6,727 nt of DNA from the NCBI GenBank assembly GCA_016296485.1, contig JAEDJF010000079.1:1-6727 (forward strand), read 5' to 3'. The stretch comes from Oscillospiraceae bacterium. Lineage in GTDB: Bacteria > Bacillota > Clostridia > Oscillospirales > Ruminococcaceae. Both the position numbers and the translations under genes were made by a program. The notes under the pieces were generated by a model. That model was not told where the DNA came from. It did no database searches and saw nothing but the letters and a program-made list of their open reading frames with translations. Of the stretch, positions 1 through 5,752 are shown in pieces. Numbering within the stretch: the stretch's first letter is position 1; each line of letters starts with the position of its first letter.

Positions 1-1
1 T

Positions 2-487
2 AAAGAATTGTTCGACGCGCCAGGCACTGAGATTCCGCTCAGCGGGGAGGTTGACCTCTCCGGGGTGGACATCTGGGGGCAGAAAATTTTTTCTTCCCCT
101 GTGCGGTTAAGCGGCGTTTTCAAAAACCGTTCCGGCATAATTACATTGAAGTACAGGGCTACCGCTGTGCTTGAATATAATTGTGACAGATGCGGAAAGA
201 GAACGTCAAGAGAAGAGGAATATGAGTTTGAGCATTGGCTCGCCCGGGAGCTTTCTTCCGGCGATGAAAATGACGACTATATTCTCGTTCCAACCGGAAC
301 TTTAGATATGGACGAACTTGTGATGACTGACGTCACCCTTGAGCTTCCTTTCCAGCTTCTCTGCCGCGAGGAGTGCAAAGGGCTTTGCCCGGTATGCGGC
401 GCGGATCTCAATGAAACGACCTGCAACTGCAACACGAAGCAGGTTGACCCCCGCCTTGAAAAATTAAAAATGCTGCTCGACAGCTAA
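2..487 (+). CDS. DUF177/YceD family protein, 5' partial
   Basis: Three-prime part of a DUF177 (YceD-like) protein. The family is commonly encoded directly before rpmF and has been linked to rRNA or ribosome metabolism, but its exact role is not settled. The frame is open to the left edge. A TTG at 8 could initiate, but the residues before and after it (K-E-L-F-D-A-P-G-x-E-I-P-L) match the family's usual N-terminal part, so the true start most likely lies outside the window. Counting from that TTG, a CDRC pair is at 59-62 and a Cys-rich C-terminal block is at 119-141 (CREECKGLCPVCGADLN), followed by the typical V-D-P-R-L-x-x-L-K end. These cysteines suggest metal binding. It ends 31 bases before rpmF, with no terminator between, so the two are probably co-transcribed. 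Family assignment is firm; function is not. Confidence 0.9.
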   Translation, partial: KELFDAPGTEIPLSGEVDLSGVDIWGQKIFSSPVRLSGVFKNRSGIITLKYRATAVLEYNCDRCGKRTSREEEYEFEHWLARELSSGDENDDYILVPTGTLDMDELVMTDVTLELPFQLLCREECKGLCPVCGADLNETTCNCNTKQVDPRLEKLKMLLDS

Positions 488-518
488 GAAGTAATTCTGT
501 TAAGGAGGTGCTTTCACC

Positions 519-704
519 ATGGCGGTACCGAAGAGAAAGGTTTCAAAAGCAAGAAAGAATAAAAGACGTTCCAATGTTTGGAAGATTTCAGCCCCTGCAT
601 TCTGCAGATGCCCCCAGTGCGGCGAACTCAAAACCCCGCATGTAGTGTGCAAAAACTGCGGATACTACAAAGGCAGAGAAATCGTCAAAGTCGAAGAAGC
701 ATAA
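519..704 (+). CDS. rpmF: 50S ribosomal protein L32
   Basis: Ribosomal protein L32, a small component of the large ribosomal subunit. The 61-residue product has the normal length and the diagnostic N-terminus MAVPKRKVSKARKNKRRS. It also has a zinc ribbon made of C31-P-Q-C34 and C44-K-N-C47, so this is the zinc-binding (Cys-containing) form rather than the zinc-independent paralogue. The ATG is preceded by a near-perfect ribosome site (AAGGAGGTG, 502-510). It follows the DUF177 gene by 31 bases, the usual pairing in many bacteria. An intrinsic terminator begins 14 bases after the stop codon. The next gene is a NUDIX hydrolase, whereas in many Firmicutes it would be the fatty-acid gene plsX. Confidence 0.97.
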   Translation: MAVPKRKVSKARKNKRRSNVWKISAPAFCRCPQCGELKTPHVVCKNCGYYKGREIVKVEEA

Positions 705-718
705 TCTTTGCAAAACAG

Positions 719-745
719 GAGAGGGTCAAAAGCCCTCTCTTTTTT
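719..745 (+). terminator. Intrinsic terminator after rpmF
   Basis: A 7-bp perfect stem, GAGAGGG (719-725) with CCCTCTC (733-739), closes a 7-base loop and is followed at once by six T residues and then GTT. It lies between rpmF and the NUDIX gene and should end most transcripts of the DUF177-rpmF unit. Any readthrough would continue into the NUDIX gene. Confidence 0.88.
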
Positions 746-774
746 GTTCCCGACGTTTAATTGGAGGGCAAAAA

Positions 775-1257
775 ATGAGCGATATACTTTTTAAAACCGA
801 GGACGGCGTATTTTCATACCGCGTCGCCGGAATCTGTGTTCAAAACGGAAAAGTACTTCTTCAAAAGGCGACGAACGACCCCGGATTTGCCTTTCCCGGC
901 GGTCACGCCGCCTTCGGCGAAACTAACGCCGAAACGCTGATACGCGAATTCAAAGAGGAAATCGGCGGGGATATTTCCGTCGGCGAACTCAGATGGGTGG
1001 GAGAGGTGTTTTTTCCTTGGGGCAACAGACCCTGCCACCAGATTTGCCTTTATTACTCGGTGGAAATCACGGACGGGAGCACGCCAAGGGACGGAGTTTT
1101 TGCGGCGAAGGAGCATATCGAGGGACGCAGCTTTGATATGGAGTTTCACTGGGTTTCCCTTGATGAAATACCGGGTCTTGAAATATATCCCGAAAACTGT
1201 AAGGAGTTTCTTTTGAGCCCCGGCGGCGGAGTGCGGCATTTTATCTATAAAGAGTAA
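775..1257 (+). CDS. NUDIX hydrolase
   Basis: NUDIX-family pyrophosphohydrolase of 160 residues, expected in the cytosol. The family hydrolyses a nucleoside diphosphate linked to another moiety, using divalent metal. The Nudix box is complete at residues 43-65: G43-x5-E49-x7-R57-E-F-x-E61-E62-x-G64, with the metal-binding REFKEE core intact. The last box position, usually a bulky hydrophobic residue, is glycine. Substrate cannot be told from sequence; the W-G-N-R-P-C-H-Q stretch near residues 83-90 may help define the subfamily. The ATG has a GGAGGG site at 763-768, seven bases upstream. The gene begins about 30 bases after the rpmF terminator, too close for an obvious promoter of its own, so it may depend on readthrough or on a promoter inside rpmF. 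No GC-rich terminator follows it, only an A/T-rich stretch. Confidence 0.92.
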   Translation: MSDILFKTEDGVFSYRVAGICVQNGKVLLQKATNDPGFAFPGGHAAFGETNAETLIREFKEEIGGDISVGELRWVGEVFFPWGNRPCHQICLYYSVEITDGSTPRDGVFAAKEHIEGRSFDMEFHWVSLDEIPGLEIYPENCKEFLLSPGGGVRHFIYKE

Positions 1258-1306
1258 AAAATATTTTTTTACAAAGGTTTTACACGCCGCAATAATAAAA
1301 AAACAG

Positions 1307-1335
1307 TAGAAAACCAAAACTCTATTTGTTATAAT
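1307..1335 (+). promoter_or_regulatory. SigA-type extended -10 promoter for the DUF512-der-plsY operon
   Basis: A perfect -10 TATAAT (1330-1335) is preceded by TG one base upstream (1327-1328), giving an extended -10. A -35-like TAGAAA (1307-1312, four of six matches to TTGACA) sits at the ideal 17-base spacing, with A-rich DNA upstream. Transcription would begin near 1342, leaving a leader of about 30 bases before the TTG at 1371. It lies in the 113-base gap after the NUDIX gene. Confidence 0.78.
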
Positions 1336-1357
1336 ATATTTTAAGATATTTTTTGAA

Positions 1358-1364
1358 AAGAGGG
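1358..1364 (+). promoter_or_regulatory. Ribosome binding site that fixes the DUF512 start
   Basis: AAGAGGG lies six bases before the TTG at 1371. A longer reading from the TTG at 1353 would have no ribosome site and would begin only about 11 bases after the predicted transcription start, so 1371 is the better start. Confidence 0.65.
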
Positions 1365-1370
1365 CGCGCC

Positions 1371-2708
1371 TTGTCTTTTGTAATTTCATCTGTTGAAAAG
1401 AACAGCCCCGCGGAAAAAGCGGGAATACTTCCCGGCGAGAGCATTGTCTCAATAAACGGTAACGCCATAAAGGACGTTTTGGACTACCGGTTCTATATGA
1501 TTGACAAAAGTCTAAAAATCGAAATAATCGGTCTTGACGGCGAGCACCACACGGTGTCCGTCAAAAAGCCGGAGTATGACGAGCTGGGTCTTGACTTTGA
1601 AACCTACCTTATGGACAAGGAGCATTGCTGCAAAAATAAGTGCATCTTCTGTTTTATTGACCAGATGCCGCCCAATATGCGCGAGACCCTCTATTTTAAA
1701 GACGACGATTCCCGCCTCGGCTTCCTTTTCGGGAACTACGTGACCCTCACGAACCTCGAAAAAGAGGACATTGACCGAATCATAAAAATGCACCTTTCCC
1801 CGATAAACGTCTCCGTTCATACGATGAACCCGCAGCTTCGGGTTGAGATGATGAAAAACCCCCACGCGGCGACGTCCCTTGCTTATCTTAAACGCCTTGC
1901 CGAAGCGGGAATAACCCTCCATCTTCAGTTCGTGCTCTGTCCCGGGATAAACGACGGCGACGAGCTCCGCTTCAGCTTCAGCGAGGTCGCAAAGCTCGGT
2001 CCCGCGGTGGAAAGTGCGGTCTGCGTCCCGGTGGGACTCACAAAATGCCGCGAAAATCTTCCGAAGCTGACGCCTTTCAACAAGGAGAGCTCCCTTGAGG
2101 TAATCTCAATCGTGGACGAGTTCAGGGAGAAAATGCTTGCCGAGCGCGGCGACCCGGTGTTCTACGCCGCCGACGAGTTCTTTATCAAAGCGGGACTTCC
2201 GTTCCCGGAGTACGAGTACTACGGCGAATTTACCCAGCTTGAGGACGGCGTAGGGCTCTGCGCCCTTCTTAAACACGAGTTCTATGAAGCCTTTGAATAT
2301 TTCCCGCCGAAGGAATACAGAAGAAAAGTTACTATTCCCACGGGAAAAGCGGCGTTTGCTCTTATAAGGGAGCTTGCAGATGCGGCTGAAAGCCGCTACA
2401 ATGGGCTTAAAATCGACGTTCTCCCAATTGAGAATAATTTCTTCGGTGAGAAAATAACCGTCACGGGGCTCCTTACCGGAGGCGACATAGCCGAGCAGCT
2501 AAAGGATAGGGAAAACGGCGACGCCGTGCTCATCTGTGAAACGACCCTTCGATATGAGCACGACTGCTTCATAGACGATATGACCCCCGACGCCGTTTCC
2601 GAAAGGCTCGGCGTCCCGGTACAGATGGTACCGAACGACGGATATAAATTCCTCTGCGCTCTTCTCGGGGAAGAAGCAGAGGACGAATGTGAGTTAATAT
2701 ACGGATAA
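1371..2708 (+). CDS. DUF512 family radical-SAM-like protein with N-terminal PDZ domain
   Basis: Protein of 445 residues, starting at a TTG with a good ribosome site. Residues about 2-60 form a PDZ-like domain (SSVEKNSPAEKAGILPGESI, then I-N-G-N). A C87-x3-C91-x2-C94 motif (CKNKCIFC) follows; this is the radical-SAM pattern that binds a 4Fe-4S cluster. It is continued by F-I-D-Q-M-P and an R-E-T-L-Y-F-K-D-D-D-x-R-L-S/G-F-type block. The C-terminal half is the DUF512 domain. This order matches the conserved family described as a putative radical SAM enzyme (TIGR03279 type). Its substrate is unknown to me. It probably acts in the cytosol; no signal peptide or membrane segment is seen. It is the first gene of a four-gene unit, 23 bases before der, a neighbourhood common in Clostridia. 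The association may mean a role in translation or ribosome work, but that is inference. Confidence 0.92.
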   Translation: MSFVISSVEKNSPAEKAGILPGESIVSINGNAIKDVLDYRFYMIDKSLKIEIIGLDGEHHTVSVKKPEYDELGLDFETYLMDKEHCCKNKCIFCFIDQMPPNMRETLYFKDDDSRLGFLFGNYVTLTNLEKEDIDRIIKMHLSPINVSVHTMNPQLRVEMMKNPHAATSLAYLKRLAEAGITLHLQFVLCPGINDGDELRFSFSEVAKLGPAVESAVCVPVGLTKCRENLPKLTPFNKESSLEVISIVDEFREKMLAERGDPVFYAADEFFIKAGLPFPEYEYYGEFTQLEDGVGLCALLKHEFYEAFEYFPPKEYRRKVTIPTGKAAFALIRELADAAESRYNGLKIDVLPIENNFFGEKITVTGLLTGGDIAEQLKDRENGDAVLICETTLRYEHDCFIDDMTPDAVSERLGVPVQMVPNDGYKFLCALLGEEAEDECELIYG

Positions 2709-2731
2709 AATCCGTTTGGAGGAAATAAAAT

Positions 2732-4060
2732 ATGTCAAAACCGATAATTGCGATAGTGGGTCGCCCGAACGTCGGCAAGTCCACTCTTTTCAATAAGCTT
2801 ACCGGTAAGCGACTTGCAATCGTCGAAGATACCCCCGGCGTAACCCGGGACCGTATTTACAGCGAGTGCGAGTGGCTCAGCCATACGGTAATGCTTGTGG
2901 ATACCGGCGGTATCGAGCCCAAGACCGACGACGGTATCCTTTCAAAAATGCGTGAGCAGGCGAACGTCGCTATTGAAAGCGCGGACGTCATAATTCTCGT
3001 TACCGACCTTGCCTCCGGCGTGACTGCCAACGACGCGGACATCGCTTCGATGCTACTCAAAAGCGGCAAGCCTGTGGTGCTCTGCGTAAATAAATGCGAC
3101 CGCCTCGGCGAGCCGCCCGCCGAATTTTACGAGTTCTATAACCTCGGTCTCGGCGACCCGATAGCTGTTTCCTCCGTCCATGGTCACGGCACCGGCGACC
3201 TCCTCGACGAATGCTTCAAGTATATCGACTTCGAGAGCGAGGAAGAGGAGGACGACGATACGATTAAAGTTGCCATAATCGGCAAACCTAACGTCGGAAA
3301 GAGCAGCCTTGTGAACCGCATTTCCGGCGAGGAGAGAATGATTGTATCGAACGTCGCCGGAACCACCCGTGACGCCACCGATACCGAGGTCGAAAACAAG
3401 TACGGAAAATTCGTGCTCATCGACACCGCCGGTATCCGCCGCAAGAGCAGGGTGGACGACAACGTCGAAAAATACAGCGTTCTTCGCTCCTACATGGCTG
3501 TGGACCGCAGCGACGTCTGCGTAATTATGATAGATGCCACCGAGGGTTTCACCGAGCAGGACAGCAAGGTTGCGGGCTACGCCCACGAACAGGGAAAAGC
3601 CTGCGTCATCGCTATAAATAAATGGGACGCCGTGGAAAAAGAAACGAACACTATGAGCGAGTTCACAAAGAAGCTCCAGAATGACTTCAGCTTTATGTCC
3701 TACGCTCCCTTCGTCTTTATTTCCGCCCTCAGCGGACAAAGAGTGGATAAACTCTTTGAGCTTATCATTTCGACCTATGAGCAGAACTGCCGCAGAATTT
3801 CAACCGGTATGCTCAACGATATGCTCTCCTACGCCACCGCAAAGGTGCAGCCCCCGTCCGACAAGGGCAAGCGCCTTAAACTCTATTACATTACCCAGGC
3901 TTCGGCAAAGCCGCCGACGTTTGTTGTTTTCTGTAACCGTTCCGACCTTTTCCACTTCTCTTACCAGCGGTATATCGAGAACCAGATAAGGGAGACCTTC
4001 GGTCTTACCGGTACTCCGATAAAGATCGTTGTGCGCGAGAGAGGAAAAGACAAGGGCTAA
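2732..4060 (+). CDS. der: Ribosome biogenesis GTPase Der (EngA)
   Basis: Der is an essential GTPase with two tandem G domains that helps assemble the 50S subunit. The 442-residue product has the normal length and all expected motifs. G domain 1 has the P-loop GRPNVGKS at 10-17, DTGG at 57-60 and NKCD at 120-123. G domain 2 has GKPNVGKS at 184-191, DTAG at 231-234, NKWD at 296-299 and the S-A-L-S-G block at 331-335. A strongly acidic linker (about 168-176) joins the two G domains. The C-terminal KH-like domain (about 355-438) carries L-Y-Y-I-T-Q and ends V-V-R-E-R-G-K. The ATG has a GGAGG site at 2718-2722. It lies between the DUF512 gene (23 bases upstream) and plsY (22 bases downstream) and should be co-transcribed with both. 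Confidence 0.98.
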   Translation: MSKPIIAIVGRPNVGKSTLFNKLTGKRLAIVEDTPGVTRDRIYSECEWLSHTVMLVDTGGIEPKTDDGILSKMREQANVAIESADVIILVTDLASGVTANDADIASMLLKSGKPVVLCVNKCDRLGEPPAEFYEFYNLGLGDPIAVSSVHGHGTGDLLDECFKYIDFESEEEEDDDTIKVAIIGKPNVGKSSLVNRISGEERMIVSNVAGTTRDATDTEVENKYGKFVLIDTAGIRRKSRVDDNVEKYSVLRSYMAVDRSDVCVIMIDATEGFTEQDSKVAGYAHEQGKACVIAINKWDAVEKETNTMSEFTKKLQNDFSFMSYAPFVFISALSGQRVDKLFELIISTYEQNCRRISTGMLNDMLSYATAKVQPPSDKGKRLKLYYITQASAKPPTFVVFCNRSDLFHFSYQRYIENQIRETFGLTGTPIKIVVRERGKDKG

Positions 4061-4070
4061 TCTTTTTCCC

Positions 4071-4077
4071 GGAGGAG
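4071..4077 (+). promoter_or_regulatory. Ribosome binding site that fixes the plsY start
   Basis: GGAGGAG sits between the der stop and the TTG at 4083, seven bases from its GGAGG core to the start. The same frame is open back to 4029, but that start lies inside der with no ribosome site, and the extra residues are not part of the PlsY fold. Confidence 0.8.
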
Positions 4078-4082
4078 ATACC

Positions 4083-4754
4083 TTGGAAAATTTAAGCTCG
4101 ATTATTCTCATCTGCGCCGTGGTAGCGCTGGCTTCCTACCTCGTAGGAAGCTTCAATATGGCAATAATTATCTCTAAATATCATAAGCTGAGGGATATAA
4201 GAAATTACGGCAGCGGAAACGCCGGAATGACGAATATGCTCCGCACCTTCGGAAGGAAGGCGGCGGCATATACCTTCGGCGGGGACTTTTTTAAAGGCGC
4301 CCTCGCTGTCGCCCTCGCGAGAAAAGCTGTGGAAAGCTTTGAGCTGCCCTTCGATATGGGCTACGTCGCAGCGCTTTTCGTGGTGGTGGGTCATATTTTC
4401 CCCCTCTATTTTAAGTTCAAAGGCGGAAAGGGCGTCGCAACGGCCTTCGGAGCGATGCTCGTGCTCAACTGGATGGTTTTCTGTACCCTCCTCGTGGGTC
4501 TTGTGCCGATGCTGTTTGTAATAAGGATAGTTTCCGCCGTGTCCCTTTGCGGAGCGGCTCTCTATCCCGTTCTCACCTTCCTCGTGCTCTATTTGCAGGG
4601 AAGAGACATGGCGTCTACTGTGATCCCCGATACGCTGTTTTCGCTCGTTCTTGCGGCGCTTACTTTCTATGCGCACCGTGAAAATATAGCGCGTTTCCGT
4701 ACCGGAACTGAGAATTTCTTTGGAGACAGGAAAAATGAGAAAAATGGGCAATGA
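4083..4754 (+). CDS. plsY: Glycerol-3-phosphate acyltransferase PlsY
   Basis: PlsY transfers the acyl group of acyl-phosphate (made by PlsX) to glycerol 3-phosphate, giving lysophosphatidic acid, the first membrane step of phospholipid synthesis in most Gram-positive bacteria. The product is a 223-residue integral membrane protein with several hydrophobic helices, a little longer than the usual ~200. Family motifs are present: Y-G-S-G-N-A-G-M-T-N at 42-51, D-F-F-K-G at 68-72, G-H-I-F-P at 103-107, F-K-G-G-K-G-V-A-T at 112-120, and the C-terminal H-R-E-N-I-x-R-x-x-x-G-T-E-N block at 198-211. The family more often has I-G-A-T-N where this has A-G-M-T-N. It starts at a TTG 22 bases after der. 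Its end overlaps the next gene by 20 bases, which suggests coupled translation. Confidence 0.96.
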   Translation: MENLSSIILICAVVALASYLVGSFNMAIIISKYHKLRDIRNYGSGNAGMTNMLRTFGRKAAAYTFGGDFFKGALAVALARKAVESFELPFDMGYVAALFVVVGHIFPLYFKFKGGKGVATAFGAMLVLNWMVFCTLLVGLVPMLFVIRIVSAVSLCGAALYPVLTFLVLYLQGRDMASTVIPDTLFSLVLAALTFYAHRENIARFRTGTENFFGDRKNEKNGQ

Positions 4755-5055
4755 AAAGAAAAAAATAAAATTTGAAAAACCCGAGCTTTCCCCAAAAACG
4801 AAAAAGATAGTGACAACCTTGGTGATAACCGTCGTGGTGTTTGCTTTCTTTATCTGGCTCGGGCTCGGAATGTATTTCTCCGTGCCGAAAGGGGAGAGGG
4901 GCGACCTTTTGCCGACTTTTCTGATGTATGCCGTGTTCCCGCTTCTTATAGCATTTTTCGGCGGAAAACGGATATACATAATTATGAACGGCGGCGAGGA
5001 CCCGGACCCGTCCCTGGAGGAACAGCAGGAGAACGAAGAATCAGAAGATAAATAA
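4735..5055 (+). CDS. Hypothetical small membrane protein with two transmembrane helices
   Basis: I do not recognise this 106-residue protein. It has a short, very basic N-terminus (M-R-K-M-G-N-E-K-K-K), a first hydrophobic helix at about 25-48, a polar turn (V-P-K-G-E-R-G-D), a second helix at about 58-77, and an acidic C-terminal tail rich in Glu. By the positive-inside rule the N-terminus is probably cytosolic, which would place the acidic tail there as well. The start is ATG 4735, with a GGAGA site at 4722-4726; a TTG at 4720 and an ATG at 4744 are alternatives. It overlaps plsY by 20 bases in another frame and ends five bases before a strong terminator, so it is the last gene of the operon. 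Link to PlsY or lipid synthesis is only by position. Confidence 0.78.
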   Translation: MRKMGNEKKKIKFEKPELSPKTKKIVTTLVITVVVFAFFIWLGLGMYFSVPKGERGDLLPTFLMYAVFPLLIAFFGGKRIYIIMNGGEDPDPSLEEQQENEESEDK

Positions 5056-5059
5056 AAAA

Positions 5060-5090
5060 TGACGGCTGATTGGATCAGCCGTCATTTTTT
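5060..5090 (+). terminator. Intrinsic terminator of the DUF512-der-plsY operon, probably bidirectional
   Basis: An 11-bp perfect stem, TGACGGCTGAT (5060-5070) with ATCAGCCGTCA (5074-5084), closes a TGG loop. It has a run of A on the left (5054-5059) and six T on the right (5085-5090). The A/T runs on both sides mean it can also stop transcription coming leftward from rpmB. Confidence 0.93.
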
Positions 5091-5119
5091 GTTCCGGAAC
5101 TTTTTACAGATAGACACTG

Positions 5120-5149
5120 AAAACACCCCTGCAGCTTTGCAGCAGGGGT
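5120..5149 (-). terminator. Probable terminator of rpmB (minus strand)
   Basis: An 8-bp GC-rich stem, ACCCCTGC (5125-5132) with GCAGGGGT (5142-5149), begins about 27 bases after the rpmB stop codon in the minus direction. On the minus strand the stem is followed by GTTTTC, a short T run. On the plus strand no T run follows, so it should act on rpmB only. The inner GC-TTT-GC bases can extend the hairpin. Confidence 0.7.
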
Positions 5150-5175
5150 AAAATCAAGCTAAATTATCAAATAAA

Positions 5176-5364
5176 TCAGATTGCGCGGGTGACTTTGCCG
5201 GAACGCAGGCAGCGAGTGCAAGCGTATACGTGGCAGGGTTTACCGTCAACAAGAGCTTTTACGCGACGGACATTAGCTTTCCAGGTTCTGTTGGAACGTC
5301 TGTGGGAGTGGGACACTTTGATACCAAAGGTAACACCTTTTCCGCAGAAATCACATTTTGCCAT
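5176..5364 (-). CDS. rpmB: 50S ribosomal protein L28
   Basis: Ribosomal protein L28 of the large subunit, 62 residues, normal for Firmicutes. It begins M-A-K-C-D-F-C-G-K-G and carries the family stretch S-H-S-H-R-R-S-N-R-T-W-K-A-N (18-31). Cysteine pairs C4/C7 and C49/C52 form the zinc site, so this is the zinc-binding form. The ATG has an excellent ribosome site on the minus strand (AAAGGAGGTG, complement of 5370-5379). It is a single-gene unit, convergent with the plsY operon and divergent from the lipoprotein gene, with its own promoter and terminator. Confidence 0.97.
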   Translation of the reverse strand: MAKCDFCGKGVTFGIKVSHSHRRSNRTWKANVRRVKALVDGKPCHVYACTRCLRSGKVTRAI

Positions 5365-5404
5365 AGTGGCACCTCCTTTGATCTTTCAGAAAGTCAACGT
5401 TCAT

Positions 5405-5433
5405 ATTTTATCAGATGTTATCAAAAAATGCAA
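5405..5433 (-). promoter_or_regulatory. Probable SigA-type promoter of rpmB
   Basis: Read on the minus strand, TTGCAT (complement of 5428-5433) is followed after 17 bases by TAAAAT (complement of 5405-5410), with a TG one base before the -10. This extended -10 compensates for a weak -35 (three of six matches). Transcription would start near 5398, about 35 bases before the rpmB ATG. Confidence 0.62.
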
Positions 5434-5665
5434 GTGTTTACGGGCAAAAATCTTATTTTTTTATAAATAAATGTGATAAAGAGCAAGAAAATAAGGCAAA
5501 ATTCCGCAAAAAGCTTTGCTTTTCTGTTTTTTTGAAAAGAGGGAAAATTTCATTATGGAAAAATAGGAACAATGAGCGCAGTAGACGCCTGGGAGAGAAA
5601 GGAATTTTGCGAAGCTTTTTGGTCACGATTCTTAGCTTCTCTATCTTTTGATAGATGCACTGAAA
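5434..5665. other. AT-rich intergenic stretch without a convincing gene
   Basis: This is most of the 388-base gap between the divergent rpmB and lipoprotein genes. It holds two weak hairpins: AAAAGC-TTT-GCTTTT (5509-5523) and TCTATC-TTTT-GATAGA (5640-5655). Neither has the GC content and T run of a good terminator. A 62-codon frame (5572-5760) has only a poor ribosome site, and a strong promoter lies inside it, so I do not call it a gene. No tRNA, repeat array or riboswitch fold is visible to me. Confidence 0.5.
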
Positions 5666-5694
5666 TTGAGAAACAGCTATACTTTATATATAAA
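5666..5694 (+). promoter_or_regulatory. SigA-type promoter of the lipoprotein gene
   Basis: TTGAGA (5666-5671, five of six matches to TTGACA) and TATAAA (5689-5694, five of six) are spaced exactly 17 bases apart. Transcription would start near 5701, giving a leader of about 52 bases that contains the strong AAGGAGGA ribosome site (5737-5744) of the lipoprotein. Confidence 0.68.
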
Positions 5695-5752
5695 TACATA
5701 CGGATAATGCGCTCAAAAGGAGTCTTGGTGAGTCTTAAGGAGGACGGCAAAA

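Noticed and set aside
1255..1270. AAAAAATATTTTTT palindrome after the NUDIX stop, as a terminator
   Set aside because: It has no G-C pairs and would not form a stable RNA hairpin; it may only add to the A/T-rich DNA upstream of the promoter.
814..1452. Long minus-strand frame of 212 codons across the NUDIX gene and the operon promoter
   Set aside because: It is antisense to a clear Nudix-box gene and to a promoter region, with no ribosome site or recognisable domain.
3053..3739. Minus-strand frame of 228 codons opposite der
   Set aside because: It lies fully within der, whose two G domains are complete; it has no known motif or ribosome site.
4092..4979. Minus-strand frame of 295 codons opposite plsY and the small membrane protein
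   Set aside because: Composition is Lys/Arg/His/Glu-rich as expected for the antisense of hydrophobic codons; the plus strand has unmistakable PlsY motifs.
5509..5533. Hairpin AAAAGC-TTT-GCTTTT followed by T residues, as a terminator
   Set aside because: Only two G-C pairs in the stem, the T run does not follow at once, and no plus-strand gene lies just upstream.
5530..5543. Fourteen bases (TTTTGAAAAGAGGG) identical to the DUF512 leader at 1351-1364
   Set aside because: The sequence is low in complexity and resembles a ribosome site; at 5530 no gene follows (only ATG-GAA-AAA-TAG), so chance is the simplest explanation.
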